Below the pieces are notes generated by a model, which saw only the letters and a program-made list of their open reading frames with translations, was not told the origin of the DNA and did no database searches. The translations under genes were made by a program, and so were the position numbers. This document shows, one piece after another, positions 47,096 through 59,481 of a DNA stretch of 64,000 nucleotides. Where the stretch lies: positions 23,166 through 87,165 of the forward strand of contig JAKSZP010012212.1 of NCBI GenBank assembly GCA_022478985.1, written 5' to 3'. The DNA is from Massospora cicadina. Its lineage: Eukaryota; Entomophthoromycota; Entomophthoromycetes; Entomophthorales; Entomophthoraceae. Position 1 is the first letter of the stretch. Each line of letters starts with the position of its first letter.

Positions 47096-48199
47096 TTATA
47101 CATAATAGATAACCTCATTAATTATTATAATATTTCACCAGCTAATGAAGAGTCTTACATCTTAATCAACTTGCCTTTCCCTTGTACACTTATTAGATTA
47201 GCTCAGATTACCTCACCTAATCCCTAGGCACTAGTAACGCTATCAACTAAGGCACATGTTATCATAAATGGTATCTCTTTTACATATTACTTTACTTGTG
47301 ATTTGTAAACTCAACAATACATACTTGATGAAGTTACCCCATGCTGAAATTAAAAAGCCCATGCACTGCCAGCTTTATTCATAACATTAATTATTAAGTA
47401 GGAGGTACTTCATCCTGGTATTACCCGCTCAGATATATTAATTGCCTTACTACTAGAAATGCTATTAACTAAAAAAATGCTCTCATTAATTTTAACCCTC
47501 AATATGACTAATTTTTATTTAGCTTAATTTTTTACTTTAAACGCTAATAAAATGAAAACCCAAATGTTGTAATTAGAACAATTATGCTCTGCTACTATTT
47601 TTCACTACCTTAACTATCAAAGGACAGTTTACTCCACCTAAAATGTCCAACCTTAATATAAAGATGAAGTTAGTATTTATCACCACATTTGCATAACCAA
47701 GACCACCGTTGCTACCCCAAAGTTTATCAATCTATAGCTATAGGCCTCCTGTATCTGCTAGACTGAAACCAATGATCTAAATAATGTTGTCCAGGGCATC
47801 TCATCCTGTTCGGCACAAAATATGGCACTATAAAAACCCATGGTAGCCTTATAGGGCCTGCAAATAGTAATAGAAGTAAATGAATAAAGCTGCTTAAGAT
47901 CAAGCTTGATCCTGATTTTTAGAATTCTAGAGTAAAAACGATTTTTTATTTTTGCCAGGTTTTATTAGTGATTAGCAAAATATATACCAAGTGTTTGGTT
48001 GAGAAGTATACCGGTTGATATTAAATACTGGAAGGTGCCTCAGTGGAAAAAATGGACGTAATGACCAATTCCATCCAAGTTTTATCCAAGTAGATGAACT
48101 TTGGTTAGAGGAAAATTTATGACCGTAATGGCGTTGTGCAATAATGCCACAAACTGAGATATTGAATAGCAAAGCTGTCCACGGATTTAATTACAGAGG
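47096..48199. other. AT-rich spacer, possible coding debris
   Basis: No recognised gene. Some protein-like runs occur in broken frames between 47100 and 47560 (for example ILINLPFPCTLIRLAQITS), but no family could be assigned. Confidence 0.35.
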
Positions 48200-48420
48200 A
48201 CCAGCCCTCCTTCTGGATTGTATGCAATTTCCACACAGATTCAGGAAGTACCCAAGCCCTCAGTGAGACCCTCTCTCAGATCAGAGATCTAGTTCATGTG
48301 GTAGATGAGAGGTGGATTACTGACCTGAGTCCTAAAGAACCTCCATCTTTGCCCCCAGTTCCTCTTCTGATCTGAAAATTATTAAAAAGTGTTCAGAGAG
48401 GTATTCAATCTCGGGCCCTC
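48200..48420 (+). pseudogene. Unidentified coding remnant with VDERW motif (second copy)
   Basis: Carries SGSTQALSETLSQIRDLVHV followed by VDERW and a Pro/Ser-rich block at 48290-48360. It resembles 13640-13780 in the VDERW motif and the following P-x-SL block. Family unknown, probably from a mobile element. Confidence 0.4.
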
Positions 48421-48587
48421 TAGAAGGGTCCTCAGGATCACCCCAAATGTAGTCTAGTCACTGATAATATTCAATAAACCTCCCCAAACCACCCTAATCC
48501 CATATGATCCCAAGTTAGTCTATTAAGTAATATATTGTTTATTTTAATGATATAGATTGCAGGTTGAATCCGCAGATCAAGTATATT

Positions 48588-48645
48588 ATTATTTTTTAGC
48601 ACTAGTGGTGCCCAACCCAAAATGTGGGAGCCGCCATGAATCTCA
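48588..48645 (-). mobile_element. 5'-truncated LINE 3'-tail fragment (A-type), minus strand
   Basis: On the minus strand: ATGGCGGCTCCCACA, TTTTGGGTTGGGCACCACTA, GTGCTAAAAAAT. It matches 1923-1976 almost base for base over the last 30 bp and the LINE A tail more distantly. TATATTA occurs on both sides (48580s and 48655), a weak candidate TSD. It sits just upstream of LINE B. Confidence 0.55.
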
Positions 48646-48762
48646 CACATATTTATATTAATTTTTGTAACTTTTCTTTCTCGTTGCAATCACTATTAAA
48701 ACCTATTCAATTCAAGACTGAATCTAGTTTGATAATCTCACAGAGGAGATTAGTCTGCGCCC

Positions 48763-50174
48763 ATGTCAGGGAGCAGTTGGGCAAGCAAGGTAAGAGGAGC
48801 AGGTGGAAGGCCCGCGGCCTCCAACATTTGAAAACGCCCCAGAGAATCCAGCGGAATAGACAAAAATCTTAAAAAACTGGCAGTCACAATTTCCCCAGAG
48901 ATACTCGCATGGCAAGCATAATGCAACCAGTACATCAACACGCCACACTCCCAACCACTTTTGTCGGTGGAATTTGGAGTCCGCGTGTATCTGGACATCC
49001 AAAAAATTGCCTTATGGGAAATATTTTGTGAAGATGTACACAAAATTTTCCTGACCGCGGTGTACATGGAACTCACTCCATGTCACATGGTTGGCTGGAC
49101 CTAGGTTTCAAGAGCAAAAAAGCAGCAGACAAGGCTGCAGTGGTGCACGTAGTGGTCGACCTCCCTGAAGGGCAATGGGTCATCAAAACCAAATGCACCA
49201 GATGGACAAAATCAAACCAAATTTTCCTCACGTTTTACTTTTTGCCTACTACGGTAAAACATGACATTTTGGAACAACACCTGAAAGATGGTCTAACCAT
49301 ATATGGCGAAATACAATCTTTCAAAATGCAACGCTTCACGCTGATGCCACACCTGTGCACTGGCAAAGCCATTGCAGTTCTGACCTCAACTGAGGAGATC
49401 GCGAAGGACCTAACCCAGATCCTGCACTCCACTTTTATTGATATTGCAGGGCATACCACCCACCCATTCCAGGTGACCGTGGACAGCACGCCCCCCATTT
49501 GCACCCACTGTGACGCATTCAGCCACAAGGCGCACACATGCCCCATCAAGGAGGGCGTCACATTCAAAGAGCACCCCTCAGCAGCCATGGCCAACGGAGA
49601 GGCGCACTCTGAACCAACCGCAAGCACCAAGGAGGCTTTCCCGTGGGGAGCACAAGGCTGCTACCTATTGGTAAAGCCTATCTCCCCGCAAGAATAGAAG
49701 AAGGCTAAGCAGGCCCATAGGGCCATGGCCAAGGAAATGGCCAAGGCCACCACCATTATCCCATACTCACAACGCCAGGAGGACATGGAAACCTTCATGG
49801 CGGAAGCAACTTGGGAATCCATCAACAAATCAGATTGGGAAGCCCATGCCAAGTGGCCACTCAATCTGAGGATCCGATGGGGGACTCAATCTCACCCAAT
49901 CGTTGCACCCAAGCTCCAGTCAAAACTGACTTGGGACCTATCCCAACTGAAAATTTTTTTTGACCCGCTCAACAGTGCACCAAACTCATCTGCACTGCAA
50001 AAAATTCGTCCAATGTCAGGAAAACAAAAAGTGAAGGCCAAAGCCAACACGACTCTTTCTGCAAAAATCAACAAAAACTCTTATAGCGTTGCTGCTAACA
50101 CCCGTGCTGCTGTGAAAGCCCGTGGGGACCTAGAAGAGGCTGGTGGGCCCAAGGGCCCAGCCCCTCACACCTAA
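48763..50174 (+). pseudogene. LINE B ORF1
   Basis: Starts at ATG 48763 (MSGSSWASKVRGAGG). The frame changes near 49070 and then stays the same to the TAA at 50172-50174, apart from one TAG at 49695-49697 (LINE C has Arg there). Blocks: AVTISPEILAWQ (48881), LDLGFKSKKAADKAAVVHVV (49093), IFLTFYFLPTTVKHDILEQHL (49219, in the ORF1 F--LPTTV position), zinc knuckle CTHCDAFSHKAHTC (49500-49541), then a Lys/Ala-rich region. Lesions in the first part: TGA after PAASNI, a later TAA in that frame, and the frameshift. Expected to bind the element's RNA. Confidence 0.85.
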
Positions 50175-50180
50175 GGTGCG

Positions 50181-53100
50181 ATGGGGAAACCTTCACTTTA
50201 GGGATATTGAATATCACTGGACTCAAGGCCTCCCCGTCCTGGGCTAGGAAACTGAGTTTTTTACAACACAATTTACCCGTGGATATCCTGGCCATCTAGG
50301 AGTCCCACTGTCCATGAGGTTCTGAGGAAACTTAGAAACAATGCTCCACCCAACCTATCCTTTTGGTCGAAGCACTGTGGGGTGCTAATTTGGAAAAATA
50401 ATTTTTTCAAACTTGTATCCTCAGAAACATTCTAAATGACTGAGTGCTCATCATCACCTTCTTGTGGGCTGACGTAGCGCACGCAATCATCAACATTTAT
50501 GCCCCAAATGGTGCACATGAGCGTCAGTGATTTTCTCATCAGTCAAATCCCTCCCGCTACCCCCTGATTCTTTCCTAGTCGGTGACATGAACTGTTGGCT
50601 AACCTCACCAACGGACTGGTGGCCTCCCTCACCCCACACCCCACAGGGTCACGTTGAGCTACGCATTCTAAAGGCCACCCTTGGGTTAATGGATGCACTG
50701 CCACGACATGCCCCACTGCTCAAAAACATGACGCGTCCCCACATCCACAAATGGGCAATTAAGGTCCATGACCTGCATCGACCTTATTCTAATGCCAGCG
50801 AAATTCCAACCCCACATCTCCCACTTCAAAACAACGAAAATGGAATTCTCCGACCACTGACTGGTCTCAATAACATACCACCTACCTGTCACAGTTGCTA
50901 AGGCCCCACATTGGTGCAAAATCTGCCCCCCCAAGCTCGCATCGCCAGGATTTTCCACGTGGGTGGAAGAGGCAACTTTGGCAAAAAAGTTTGTTGCACC
51001 ATTTTGCGCGGACCCCATTTCCACATGGGCAACTTTCAATGAGGACACCATCTGCCACTCTCGCCATCTCTCCTCCAGATGCTCACGAGCCACATCAGCA
51101 GTTATCTCGCGCACTCTGGCAGAATTGGCACACTTGGAGTCCAATATTCCAGCTACAGGATACAGCCCTGCATGGGGCCAGAAGTGGGCAGCAGCAGCCG
51201 CCCACCTCAATGCACTCGAAAGGCAACACAAACATCAGGTTTGTGTCCAATACAGGGCCACACACATCACTAAAGGTGACAAGTGCACCGCATATTTCTT
51301 TAAAAAAATTTTCGCACCACGCCAGAGCGTGGCCTGCACACAGGTGAGAAGATCGGATAATTTCTATTGTGGATATACCGGCCAAAGTGGCAATTGAAAT
51401 GCAAAAATATTACTCTGAGTTGTACTGAGCCGAACCAATTCAGCCAGCCGAAGTAGCAGAATTTCTCGACTGAGCTCATATCTGCACCATTTTCTGATAC
51501 CTGGAAATAATGAATTTAACTACTCCAAACGAATTATGGACAGCCATTTGCGGTGAGCCAAACTGAAAATGCCCAGGCCCAGATGGCATTCCATATGAGT
51601 TCTACAAAAAATATTTCAAATATATATCCCCACTTCTGCTTGCCTCACTTAACCAAAGCCTGTTGGAAACGCGCCTCCTACCAGGAGGACATGAGGCCTT
51701 TACTGTCACACTCTTAAAGAAAGGGGATAAGCTTGACTTAGCTAACTGGCGCCCCATTACTCTAACAAACACAGACACCGAAATTTTTAACAAAAATTAT
51801 GGCTAACTGATTAGGGACTGTAGCATCTGCCACCATCTTCCCAGAACAATTCAGTTTCATCCCCAGAAGGTCAATTTGGGATAACGTGCACTCTGTGGCT
51901 AATGTATGTCAGTCCACAGCCTCTGGGGCACTTGTATTCTTGGACCAACAAAAGGCCTATGATAGACATCTAGTACTAAAAAAAAAGGCCTATGATAGAG
52001 TAAACTGGGAATACCTAAGAGCCTGCCTCCATCAATTCCGCCTACCCCCTCGCTTCATCAACTGGGTGATGCTGCTCACGGAATCTGTAACAATGGCAGT
52101 GCGTGGCCCTAGCTTCCTAATGGAAGTAGTCCGCCCTCAAAGGGGCTTGCGACAAGGGGACCCCCTCAGCCCACTTTTATACAGCTTCAGCCTTTCTAAC
52201 TACTGCGAAATGTGAATGCCCAACTCACTGGGGTCCATGTGCCAGGCCAAGCCCCAGTCAAAATATTGGCATTCGCAGATGATTGTGTGGTTGGGGTGTC
52301 TAATAATCAAGATGCACGTGCGATTGAAGCTCTCATCCAGGAATATTCCTGGGTAAGCAACGCGGCACTGAACGCCTCCAAAACTGAAATCATCCTCCTT
52401 GGTCAGTTTCAGAATTGCTGGGCCCCAGCAATTAGTTCCCAACCCGGCCCATCTGCTCGCCCAGGTCCACACCTTACTAACTCAACACACACCGCTCCAC
52501 TGGTGCTCCCCTTCATGCCACGCCCTACCATAGGACTGGTGCTCCATCTGGGCGTGTGGATGGAAGCAGGCGGATACGCGTCAGCAGTAATGGAGTGCCA
52601 TATTCTGGACAACGTGACGAAGCGAATTGCCTCTCTCAGAGCCCACCCTACTTCCCTTACTGGCAGGGTTATTTTAGCCAACTCTATGCTCCTATCCAAA
52701 GTCTGGTTCGGAGCCCACGCCATCCCCTTCTCACCAAGCTTCTTCAAATCCTTGCATGCCTTGCTGCAAGGATGGCTTTGGTCAGGCCGCCCTCCACCAG
52801 TGCAGCTAGAGGTCATGTTTGGCCCTCATCATCATGGTGGCATGGGCCTGCTTGACTTCAAAGCCCATGCTACCAAGATCCTGGGCACCTGGATTGCGGC
52901 TGTCACCGCTCCTACACTCCCATCCCAACACTGGTCCCGCGCAGCCCACTCCAACTTCTCCCGAGCCTTGGGCCTCAATAATCCATCAAACCCCCACTCC
53001 CTGATGAAATACCTCGCATCACACACATCAGCCACAGCTCCTCACGGGACAAAAACCCACTACGAATGAATCCTACTCTCCATGTGGAGCGCAGAGTGGA

Positions 53101-53794
53101 GAATTCATATTAGCGGACATACAACCCAAAGAGGCCACCCTCTCCTCAGTTCACACAAGAGGTACAGGGGCTACCCATCCATGATGGCGTGATCCCCATT
53201 CGGCCCCATGTCCTATCCAGGGTGGACTACCTGGACATGATGAACATCCCCTATTCCGTTGAGACCCAAAAACAATCTGGAAATATGTACATCACCCTCT
53301 GTTGCAGCCTCAAGTCCGCTCCCATGTGGCGCTGCCTGAGGCGGGTGTATCATACAGCTGAGCGCTCTAACGCTTTACACTCATCCTGTGTCATGTGCGG
53401 CCAGTATGGAACGCTGTTCCACCGCCTGGAGAAGTGCCCCACCTCTAAAGCGATATGGCGCGAAGTTCAACTTCTGCTGGGCCAGGATCAAACGAATCAC
53501 TTCAGTCTGTCAAGAGATATGTTTGCTCTATCAATGGCCTCCTCCCTTCCACCCTCCCTCTGTGCTCTGGTGGTTGCAATCGCCATGTGGACCATCCATA
53601 CGATTGTCTTAGATGCCATCGCAGGCTCCACCCCCACCCTCCCAGAAACTGTCCACAGATTCCGGTCTCATTTGGTGGACCACTTTAAAGCGTGTATGTT
53701 TGGATACCTCCCACCGCGTCGCCGACAGCTGGTCTCCTCCTGTTCCCAGTCTGGTTCATCAAATCAGACCCCTTCCTCCACACGTGCTCAATAG
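50181..53794 (+). pseudogene. LINE B ORF2: endonuclease, reverse transcriptase, CCHC
   Basis: Endonuclease: ILNITGLKASPSWARKLSFL (50206), then DILAI-stop-ESH, where TAG replaces the Gln of the usual QE, and VGDMN at 50579. The SRID/SDH part is badly decayed. RT: CPGPDGIPYEFYK (51565), LANWRPITL (51740), VFLDQQKAYD (51937), GLRQGDPLSPLLY (52144), and after a frameshift near 52200 LAFADDCVVG with intact FADD (52269-52283). The frame then stays open to TGA at 53067-53069 (Cys in LINE C). C-terminal zinc motif CVMCGQYGTLFHRLEKC (53387-53437). A 33-bp in-frame expansion at 51951-51999 comes from a micro-insertion. Stop at 53792-53794. Confidence 0.9.
51967..51983 (+). mobile_element. 17-bp LINE 3'-end micro-insertion with 16-bp TSD
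   Basis: CATCTAGTACTAAAAAA is flanked by two identical 16-mers, AAAGGCCTATGATAGA, at 51951-51966 and 51984-51999. The inserted bases are the extreme 3' end of LINE A plus its A tail (11622-11638, CATCTAGTACTAAAAAA). LINE C has no insertion at the matching site. The insert plus duplicated target adds 33 bp, so the RT frame is kept and an extra HLVLKKKAYDR is read next to the catalytic Asp region. Confidence 0.88.
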
Positions 53795-53975
53795 TGGCTA
53801 CGGCCCCTTCACACGTTCCCTCTCCCTCCCCATAAGTGGCGTTCCCGCTGGCAACAAGAGATAGCATCGCTTCTCTGGGGTGCCTCCCCCAGTACTAAGT
53901 TTATCTGTCCTGAGTCATATTCAGAAGTGTCCGTCCCATGGTCAGCCTTCCCCGCAATAAATTTAAATTTAAATA

Positions 53976-54324
53976 TTGACTTTCGTACAATTATTATACT
54001 AAAAAACAGGTTCCTATGGAACTGGTGTTAATAACTTATCCATTTAGTGAATTTGTTCACGTTTGGTAGTTTCTTCTAAATTTCTCCTTCATATGGCAGA
54101 CATGCGGCCAAAACATCTTTGACGCCATTTAAAACTTATGAAGCCTCCCCATCAACTCTTTTGTAAGCAGTCCAGTCTGAAAATTAGGGCGCACAGCAAG
54201 AGGCTTAGTCCTTGTAAATTTTTAAGCTCCATTTTCTCACCTCCACTATATAGTCAACCACCCTCCTTATGGTAGGCTTCCAGTTTACTATTAAAGTTTT
54301 TTCCCTTAAAATTCCTGTTAAAAA
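53976..54324. other. Short spacer between LINE B and LINE C
   Basis: About 350 bp, AT-rich, no gene or repeat supported. Confidence 0.4.
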
Positions 54325-54428
54325 TTATTTTGTAACTTTTCTTTATTGTTGCAATCACAAATTGCAACGGATTCAATTTAAGACTAGGTAAGATTGATAA
54401 TATCTTTGAAGAGATTAGTGTGCACCCA

Positions 54429-55700
54429 ATGAAGGTAAAGGTTGGGCTAGCGTTGTGAAGGGCAAAAGATTGGTCTTTGCACCATCCAAAGTTAGGTAAT
54501 CCTGGCAACACTGGTGGCCAGGACAAACCTAAGAAAGTGGTGGTGAGTATCTCGCCAGAGATCTTAGCTTGGCAAACCAAATGCATCCAATACATCCAAA
54601 CTCCACATTTCCAGCCCCTGTCATCAGTAAATCATGGGCTTCGAGTTTTTTGGATATTATTTTGATGGCACTGTGGGAAAAGTTCTGAAGTGATGTACAC
54701 AAACATTTCTCAGCTGTCGTTTACATAGCACCCCATTCTATGACCTGAAGTTAGCTAGACATTGGGTTTGAAACTGCGCAAGTAGCGGACAAAACTGCAC
54801 AGGTGCATGTGGTGGTAGAACTCCCAGATGGCCAACGGGTAGTCAAAATGAAGTGCACTCATTAGACCAAATCTAACCAAATTTTGTTACTTTTGACTTT
54901 CTCCACACTACGGTGAATTGTACAGAGCTCAAGAGTTACCTCTCAGATGGATTAAAAAGATATGAGGAATTTCACTATATTGAAATGCAGCACTTCACGC
55001 TTATACCGGAGCTTAGCATGGGCAAAGCAATTGCAGTGATCATCCCATCTGTGGTCATCATGGAAGGCTTGACCGAATTTCCCCATATGCAGTAATCAAT
55101 ATTGATGGGAAAGAATCGTGCCCATTTCATAGTATGGTGGATAGAGCACCCCCTATCTGCACCTTTTGTTATGCTTTTGGCCATAAGGCGCACAACTAAC
55201 CTTACAAAGAGGGCATTACACAGAATGAAATCCTCCCTAATGCAATGGGAAGTGCTGACTCCCATTACAAACCAGCCATTGATACCAGCACCATATTCCC
55301 ATGGAGTGCGCAGGGGTGTTACATTCAGGTAAAAACTGTGTCCCCACAAGAGCGCAAAAAGGCCAAGCAAGCATGTAGAACAGCGGCCAAGGCAGCAGCT
55401 ACAGCCGCGTCTGTGATCCTGCCTGCCAAGATCCAAGATGTCATTGAGTCATTTACAGCTGAAGTGGTTCGAGAATCTGCTAACCAATCAGATTGGTACC
55501 ACCAACCTGCAGACCAGATGGATTAGTCAGATTTACACGAGCAAAATTACTAAGCACTGATCAAAACCGAATCTGCTAACCCATTCCCCACCAAGTTTTT
55601 GTCAGCCTCTGATGGTGCACTTCAGGCGCACAACAACGTGAAAGGATAACCCAAAGCAACAAATACCAAACCCAATATTAAACCCACCGTGAAAGATTAA
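54429..55700 (+). pseudogene. LINE C ORF1
   Basis: ATG 54429 (MKVKVGLA). VVVSISPEILAWQTKCIQYI (54538) and VADKTAQVHVVVELPDGQRV (54784) match LINE B ORF1. The zinc knuckle at about 55158-55199 reads CTFCYAFGHKAHN followed by TAA, so the last Cys codon has become a stop. The Lys/Ala-rich part (QERKKAKQACRTAAKAAATA) follows at 55350. Confidence 0.78.
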
Positions 55701-55799
55701 CTCCAGGACTTGTACAAAGTACACAATATGCGGTCCAAAACTGCTTCTGAGAAAGTGGCAAAGAGTAGGCAATTGCCTTTCCCATTGCACTTAGGTGAG

Positions 55800-58700
55800 A
55801 TGGGGAGATCCTTCACAATAGCGACGTTTAACATTGCTGGACTCAAGGTCTCACTATACCGGGCTAGGAAACTAAGTTTCTTAATATTATTTACCTGTGG
55901 ACATCTTGGCCATTTAGGAATCCCACTGTCCACAAAGTGCTGAGGAAACTTGGGCAATCATGCTCCTCTCCTCCCTTTCTTTTTGGTTGCTGCACTGTGG
56001 GGTGCTTATATGTGCGACCCATAGTTTTAAGTTTATTTCTAAAGAATTATACCTAAATGGACGTGTGCTGGTAGTGTTGTTTTCTTAGGATGATAATGTG
56101 CATGCTATCGTTAATATTTATGCCCCAACATGTGCATGAACTCACCAGGAATTCCTCTCAGCCATAACTTCCCTCCCACTAACACCTGATCTGTTTGTGG
56201 TGGGCAACCTGAACTGCTGGACCAACCCGGCCACTGATGCTGGCCTTCAACGCCTACCCCCTCAGGGGCACATAAAACAGCGCGTTCTAAAAGCCACTTT
56301 GGGGCTTTTGATACCATCCCTAAACAAGCACTGCTACTCCCAAACGTTTATCACCCCCTTGTGCAAAACAGCCACCTAAGGTCTATGTCCCGTATTGACC
56401 TTATTCATGCCCCATTTAACTTTTGGTTCCAGATTGCACACTTTACTTTGACAAAGATAGATTTATCTGACCACAGGATGGTGTCAATTTACTTCACTTT
56501 GTCAAACCCTGCGGTACGGGTGCAAAAGTGGTGCAAACTCTGGCCCTCTGGGATTGCGTTGCCCAGGTTTCCTCATGGGTGGACACCAAACTTTGGCACC
56601 AGAGTTTGCCACACAATTCTGTGCGGACCACTTTCTACCTGGCCAACCTTCAAAGTGAACATCATCCGTCAGGAATGCCACCTCTCATTACATCATTCAC
56701 GGGCTGCCTCAACATCCATTATGTGTATGCTTGCAGAAGTGGACCACCTAGGAGTCTAATGTCCTTGCTGAAGGCTTTAGCCCGACTAAGGGTCAAAAGT
56801 GTGCAGTATTTTTGCTCGTCTCAACGCACTGGTTAGACAACACAAACATTGCATTTGTGTTCAGTTCAAGGAAAAAATATGACAACGGGTGACATGTGCT
56901 CCGCCTAAATTTTTCTGCAAATTCTTGGCACTGTGACAGAGCTTGGCCTGCACGCAGGTGAGGCGGCCAGACCACTCCATCACAGAAACTCTAGCTGAAG
57001 TGGCAGTTGAAATACGAAAATACTACTCCAAATTGTACCAATCTGATTCAGTTTAACGGCTGAAATTGATGTGTTTTTGATGGTGCACATATCCGGGCCA
57101 ATTCCCAATACCCAGAGTTGATAAATTATTTTTTTCAGGATGAATTCTGGTATGCCGTTTGGGGTGCACCGCACAGAAAGTGCCCAAGTCCAGATGGGAT
57201 TCCTCATGAGTTCTATAAGAGAAGTTATAATTATTTCTCCTCTTTGTTGCTTGCCTCAATGAACAAGTGTCTGTTAGAAACGCGCCTCATTCCTGGGGGC
57301 CAGGAGGCATACATGATAACGCTGTATAAGAAAGGTGACAAGCATGACTTGGCAAACTGGCGCCCCATATTACTTACTAATACAGACACTAAATTATTTA
57401 CTAAAATAATGACCGACCTCCTAGGGGAAGTTGTCTCTGAGGTAATCTCCTCTGAGCAATTCAGTTTCATCTCCAAGCGGTCTATATGAGACAACATAAA
57501 CACCGTAGCCAATGACTGCCAATCCACGGCTTCTGGAGCACTTGTTTTTTTAGACCAGCAGAAGACCTATGATAAAGTCAACTGGAATTACCTCAAAACC
57601 TACCTCCACAAGTTCCACCTCCCCCATCGGTTCATTAATTTGGTGATGTTGCTTACGGAATCCGCCACAATGGCTGTGAATGGCTCTGGTCTCCTCACTG
57701 ATGTGGTTCAACCTCAAAAGGGTCTCCGCCAAGGGGCCCTTTTAGCCCACTCTTGTACAAGTTCAGCCATGACCCACTTTTATGCAATGTGAATGCCTGC
57801 CTTGCTGGTGTCCATATGCAAGGCCAAGCACTAGTTAAGATGCTGGAATTTGTTGATGATTGTGTGGTTGGGGTGTCTAATAACTAAGATGCATGCGCGC
57901 TGGAAGCAACTATCCAGGATTACCCCAGGTTTAGAAACGCTGCAATTAACGCTTCCAAAACTGAAATCATTCTCCTTGGCTGGAACCAAGCCCGCTGGTC
58001 ACCAGCACCCCATTACCTACCTGCTTTATCAGCTAGCTAACAGGTTTGCTTGCCCCACCCACCCTATACCGCCCCATTTGCGCTCCCTATTGTGTCAAGT
58101 CCCACTGCTGGTCCGGTACACCATTTGAAAGTCTGGTTGGAGGCAGGAGGGTATGCCTTATTTGTAATGGAGCACCACATCCTAGATATGTCATAAAGCA
58201 CATCGCTTCCCTAAGAGCCCACCAGACTACCCTCCCAGGCCAGATTGTGCTTGCCAACTCTATGCTCCTGTCCAAAGTCTGGTTTGTGGCCCACGCCATC
58301 GCCTTTTCCCCTTCTTTCTTCAATTCTTTGTATGCCCTACTACAAGGGTGGCTTTGGTTAGGCCGCCCTCCCCCTGTGCGCCTTGATTTCATGTTTGACC
58401 CTCGGCATAGTGGTAGTATTGGCCTGATTAATTTTGAGGCCCATGCAGCTTAAATACATGGTAACTGGGTCACTATGGTCACCAACCCCACACCCCTAGA
58501 CCCCCGCTGGGCATGCGTGGCCCGCTACAACTTTTCACACACCCTTGGCCTCCAGAATCCTACCAACCCCATTCTTTGCTAAACTATCTTGCCTCTCATC
58601 CCTCTGCCATGGGCCTGCATGGGACACTGCCCCACTTCAAATGCATTTTCCTCTCCATGCAGAGCGCTGAGTGGAGAATCAGCATCAGTGGACACACCGC

Positions 58701-59481
58701 CCAGAGTGGTTGTTCTACTCCCTGTTTCAAACAAAAAGTTTGTGGGCAAATCTTTTTAAACAACCTGGTACCCCAATGTCCCCAACCCATTGCCTGTGTG
58801 GACACCTTGACAAGCTGGACATCCTGTACTCTATGGAGTTTCAGAAAAAAATTTGACAGTACAATCACCATCCTCTTCTTTAACCCCACATTCGCGCCCA
58901 ATTGTGGAGATGCCTGATAAAGGTGTACCACACAGCTGAGTAGTCCAATGCCTCTCAATCTTCATGCATTGTTTGTGGTCAATATGGGTCATTAGTCCAT
59001 TGCTTGGAAGATTGCCTGCACACAGGCAATTTGGTGGGATGTTATGCGCCTCTTTTGCCAGGAGAGTGAGAAGGTTTTCAGCCTTTCTAAGAACTTCTTC
59101 GCCTTATCCATGACCTCTCTTATCCACCCATTGCTCTGCGCCTTAATTGTTGCAATAGCGCTATGGATGATCAACACCATTGTCCTTGATGCACTCACTG
59201 GCACTATCACAACCCTCCATGAAACTGTGCGTCGCTTCCATTCTCAACCAATGGATTACCTCAAGCTTGGCTATTTGTCCACCTGCCATCCTGCCAACGT
59301 CTGTTGGTGTCACCCTGGGTCCCTTCTGGTTCCTCTCGTCGGACCCTTTCCTTCTTTCATGTGCAGTTTTGGCACAGGCCTCCCCTGTCACACCCCCTCT
59401 TTCTTCCACTGTCAGTCCACTGGCAACAGAGGTAGCCTCGGCTCCTCTGGGGTGCCCATCGTTTTTTTTGGTGTTATGTAG
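55800..59481 (+). pseudogene. LINE C ORF2: endonuclease, reverse transcriptase, CCHC
   Basis: Endonuclease: FTIATFNIAGLKVSLYRARK (55813), VGNLN at 56200 where LINE B has VGDMN, so the catalytic Asp is Asn, then SRIDLIH (56388) and LSDHRMV (56465) with an intact SDH. RT: CPSPDGIPHEFYK (57182), LANWRPILL (57350), VFLDQQKTYDKVNW (57545), GLRQG (57721) cut by a frameshift in the following DPLSP, and FVDDCVVG (57850) in the FADD position, with both Asp kept. C-terminal CIVCGQYGSLVHCLEDC at 58965-59015. Stop at 59479-59481. More than ten frame breaks. Confidence 0.82.

Larger units (their letters stand above)
48655..53975 (+). mobile_element. LINE B: near full-length non-LTR retrotransposon
   Basis: About 5.3 kb: 5' UTR (starts near TTTTGTAACTTTTCTTTC, shared with LINE C), ORF1 with CCHC, ORF2 with endonuclease, RT and C-terminal CCHC, then a 3' UTR with GTCCCATGGTCAGCCTTCCC followed by AATAAATTTAAATTTAAA. 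That tail is the one shared by the ORF1-only elements and the SINE. I could not define a TSD. LINE C (54325-59540) is a sister copy in the same orientation. Confidence 0.88.

Noticed and set aside
53067..53069. TGA codons inside ORF2 frames as evidence of a variant genetic code
   Set aside because: TAA and TAG also interrupt the same ORFs, and TGA occurs at different positions in sister copies, as expected for random decay.
48750..53794. RNase H domain in the LINE ORF2 C-terminus (as in Tad-type LINEs)
   Set aside because: The sequence after the RT shows only a CCHC-type zinc motif and hydrophobic stretches; no DEDD-type pattern could be found in A, B or C.
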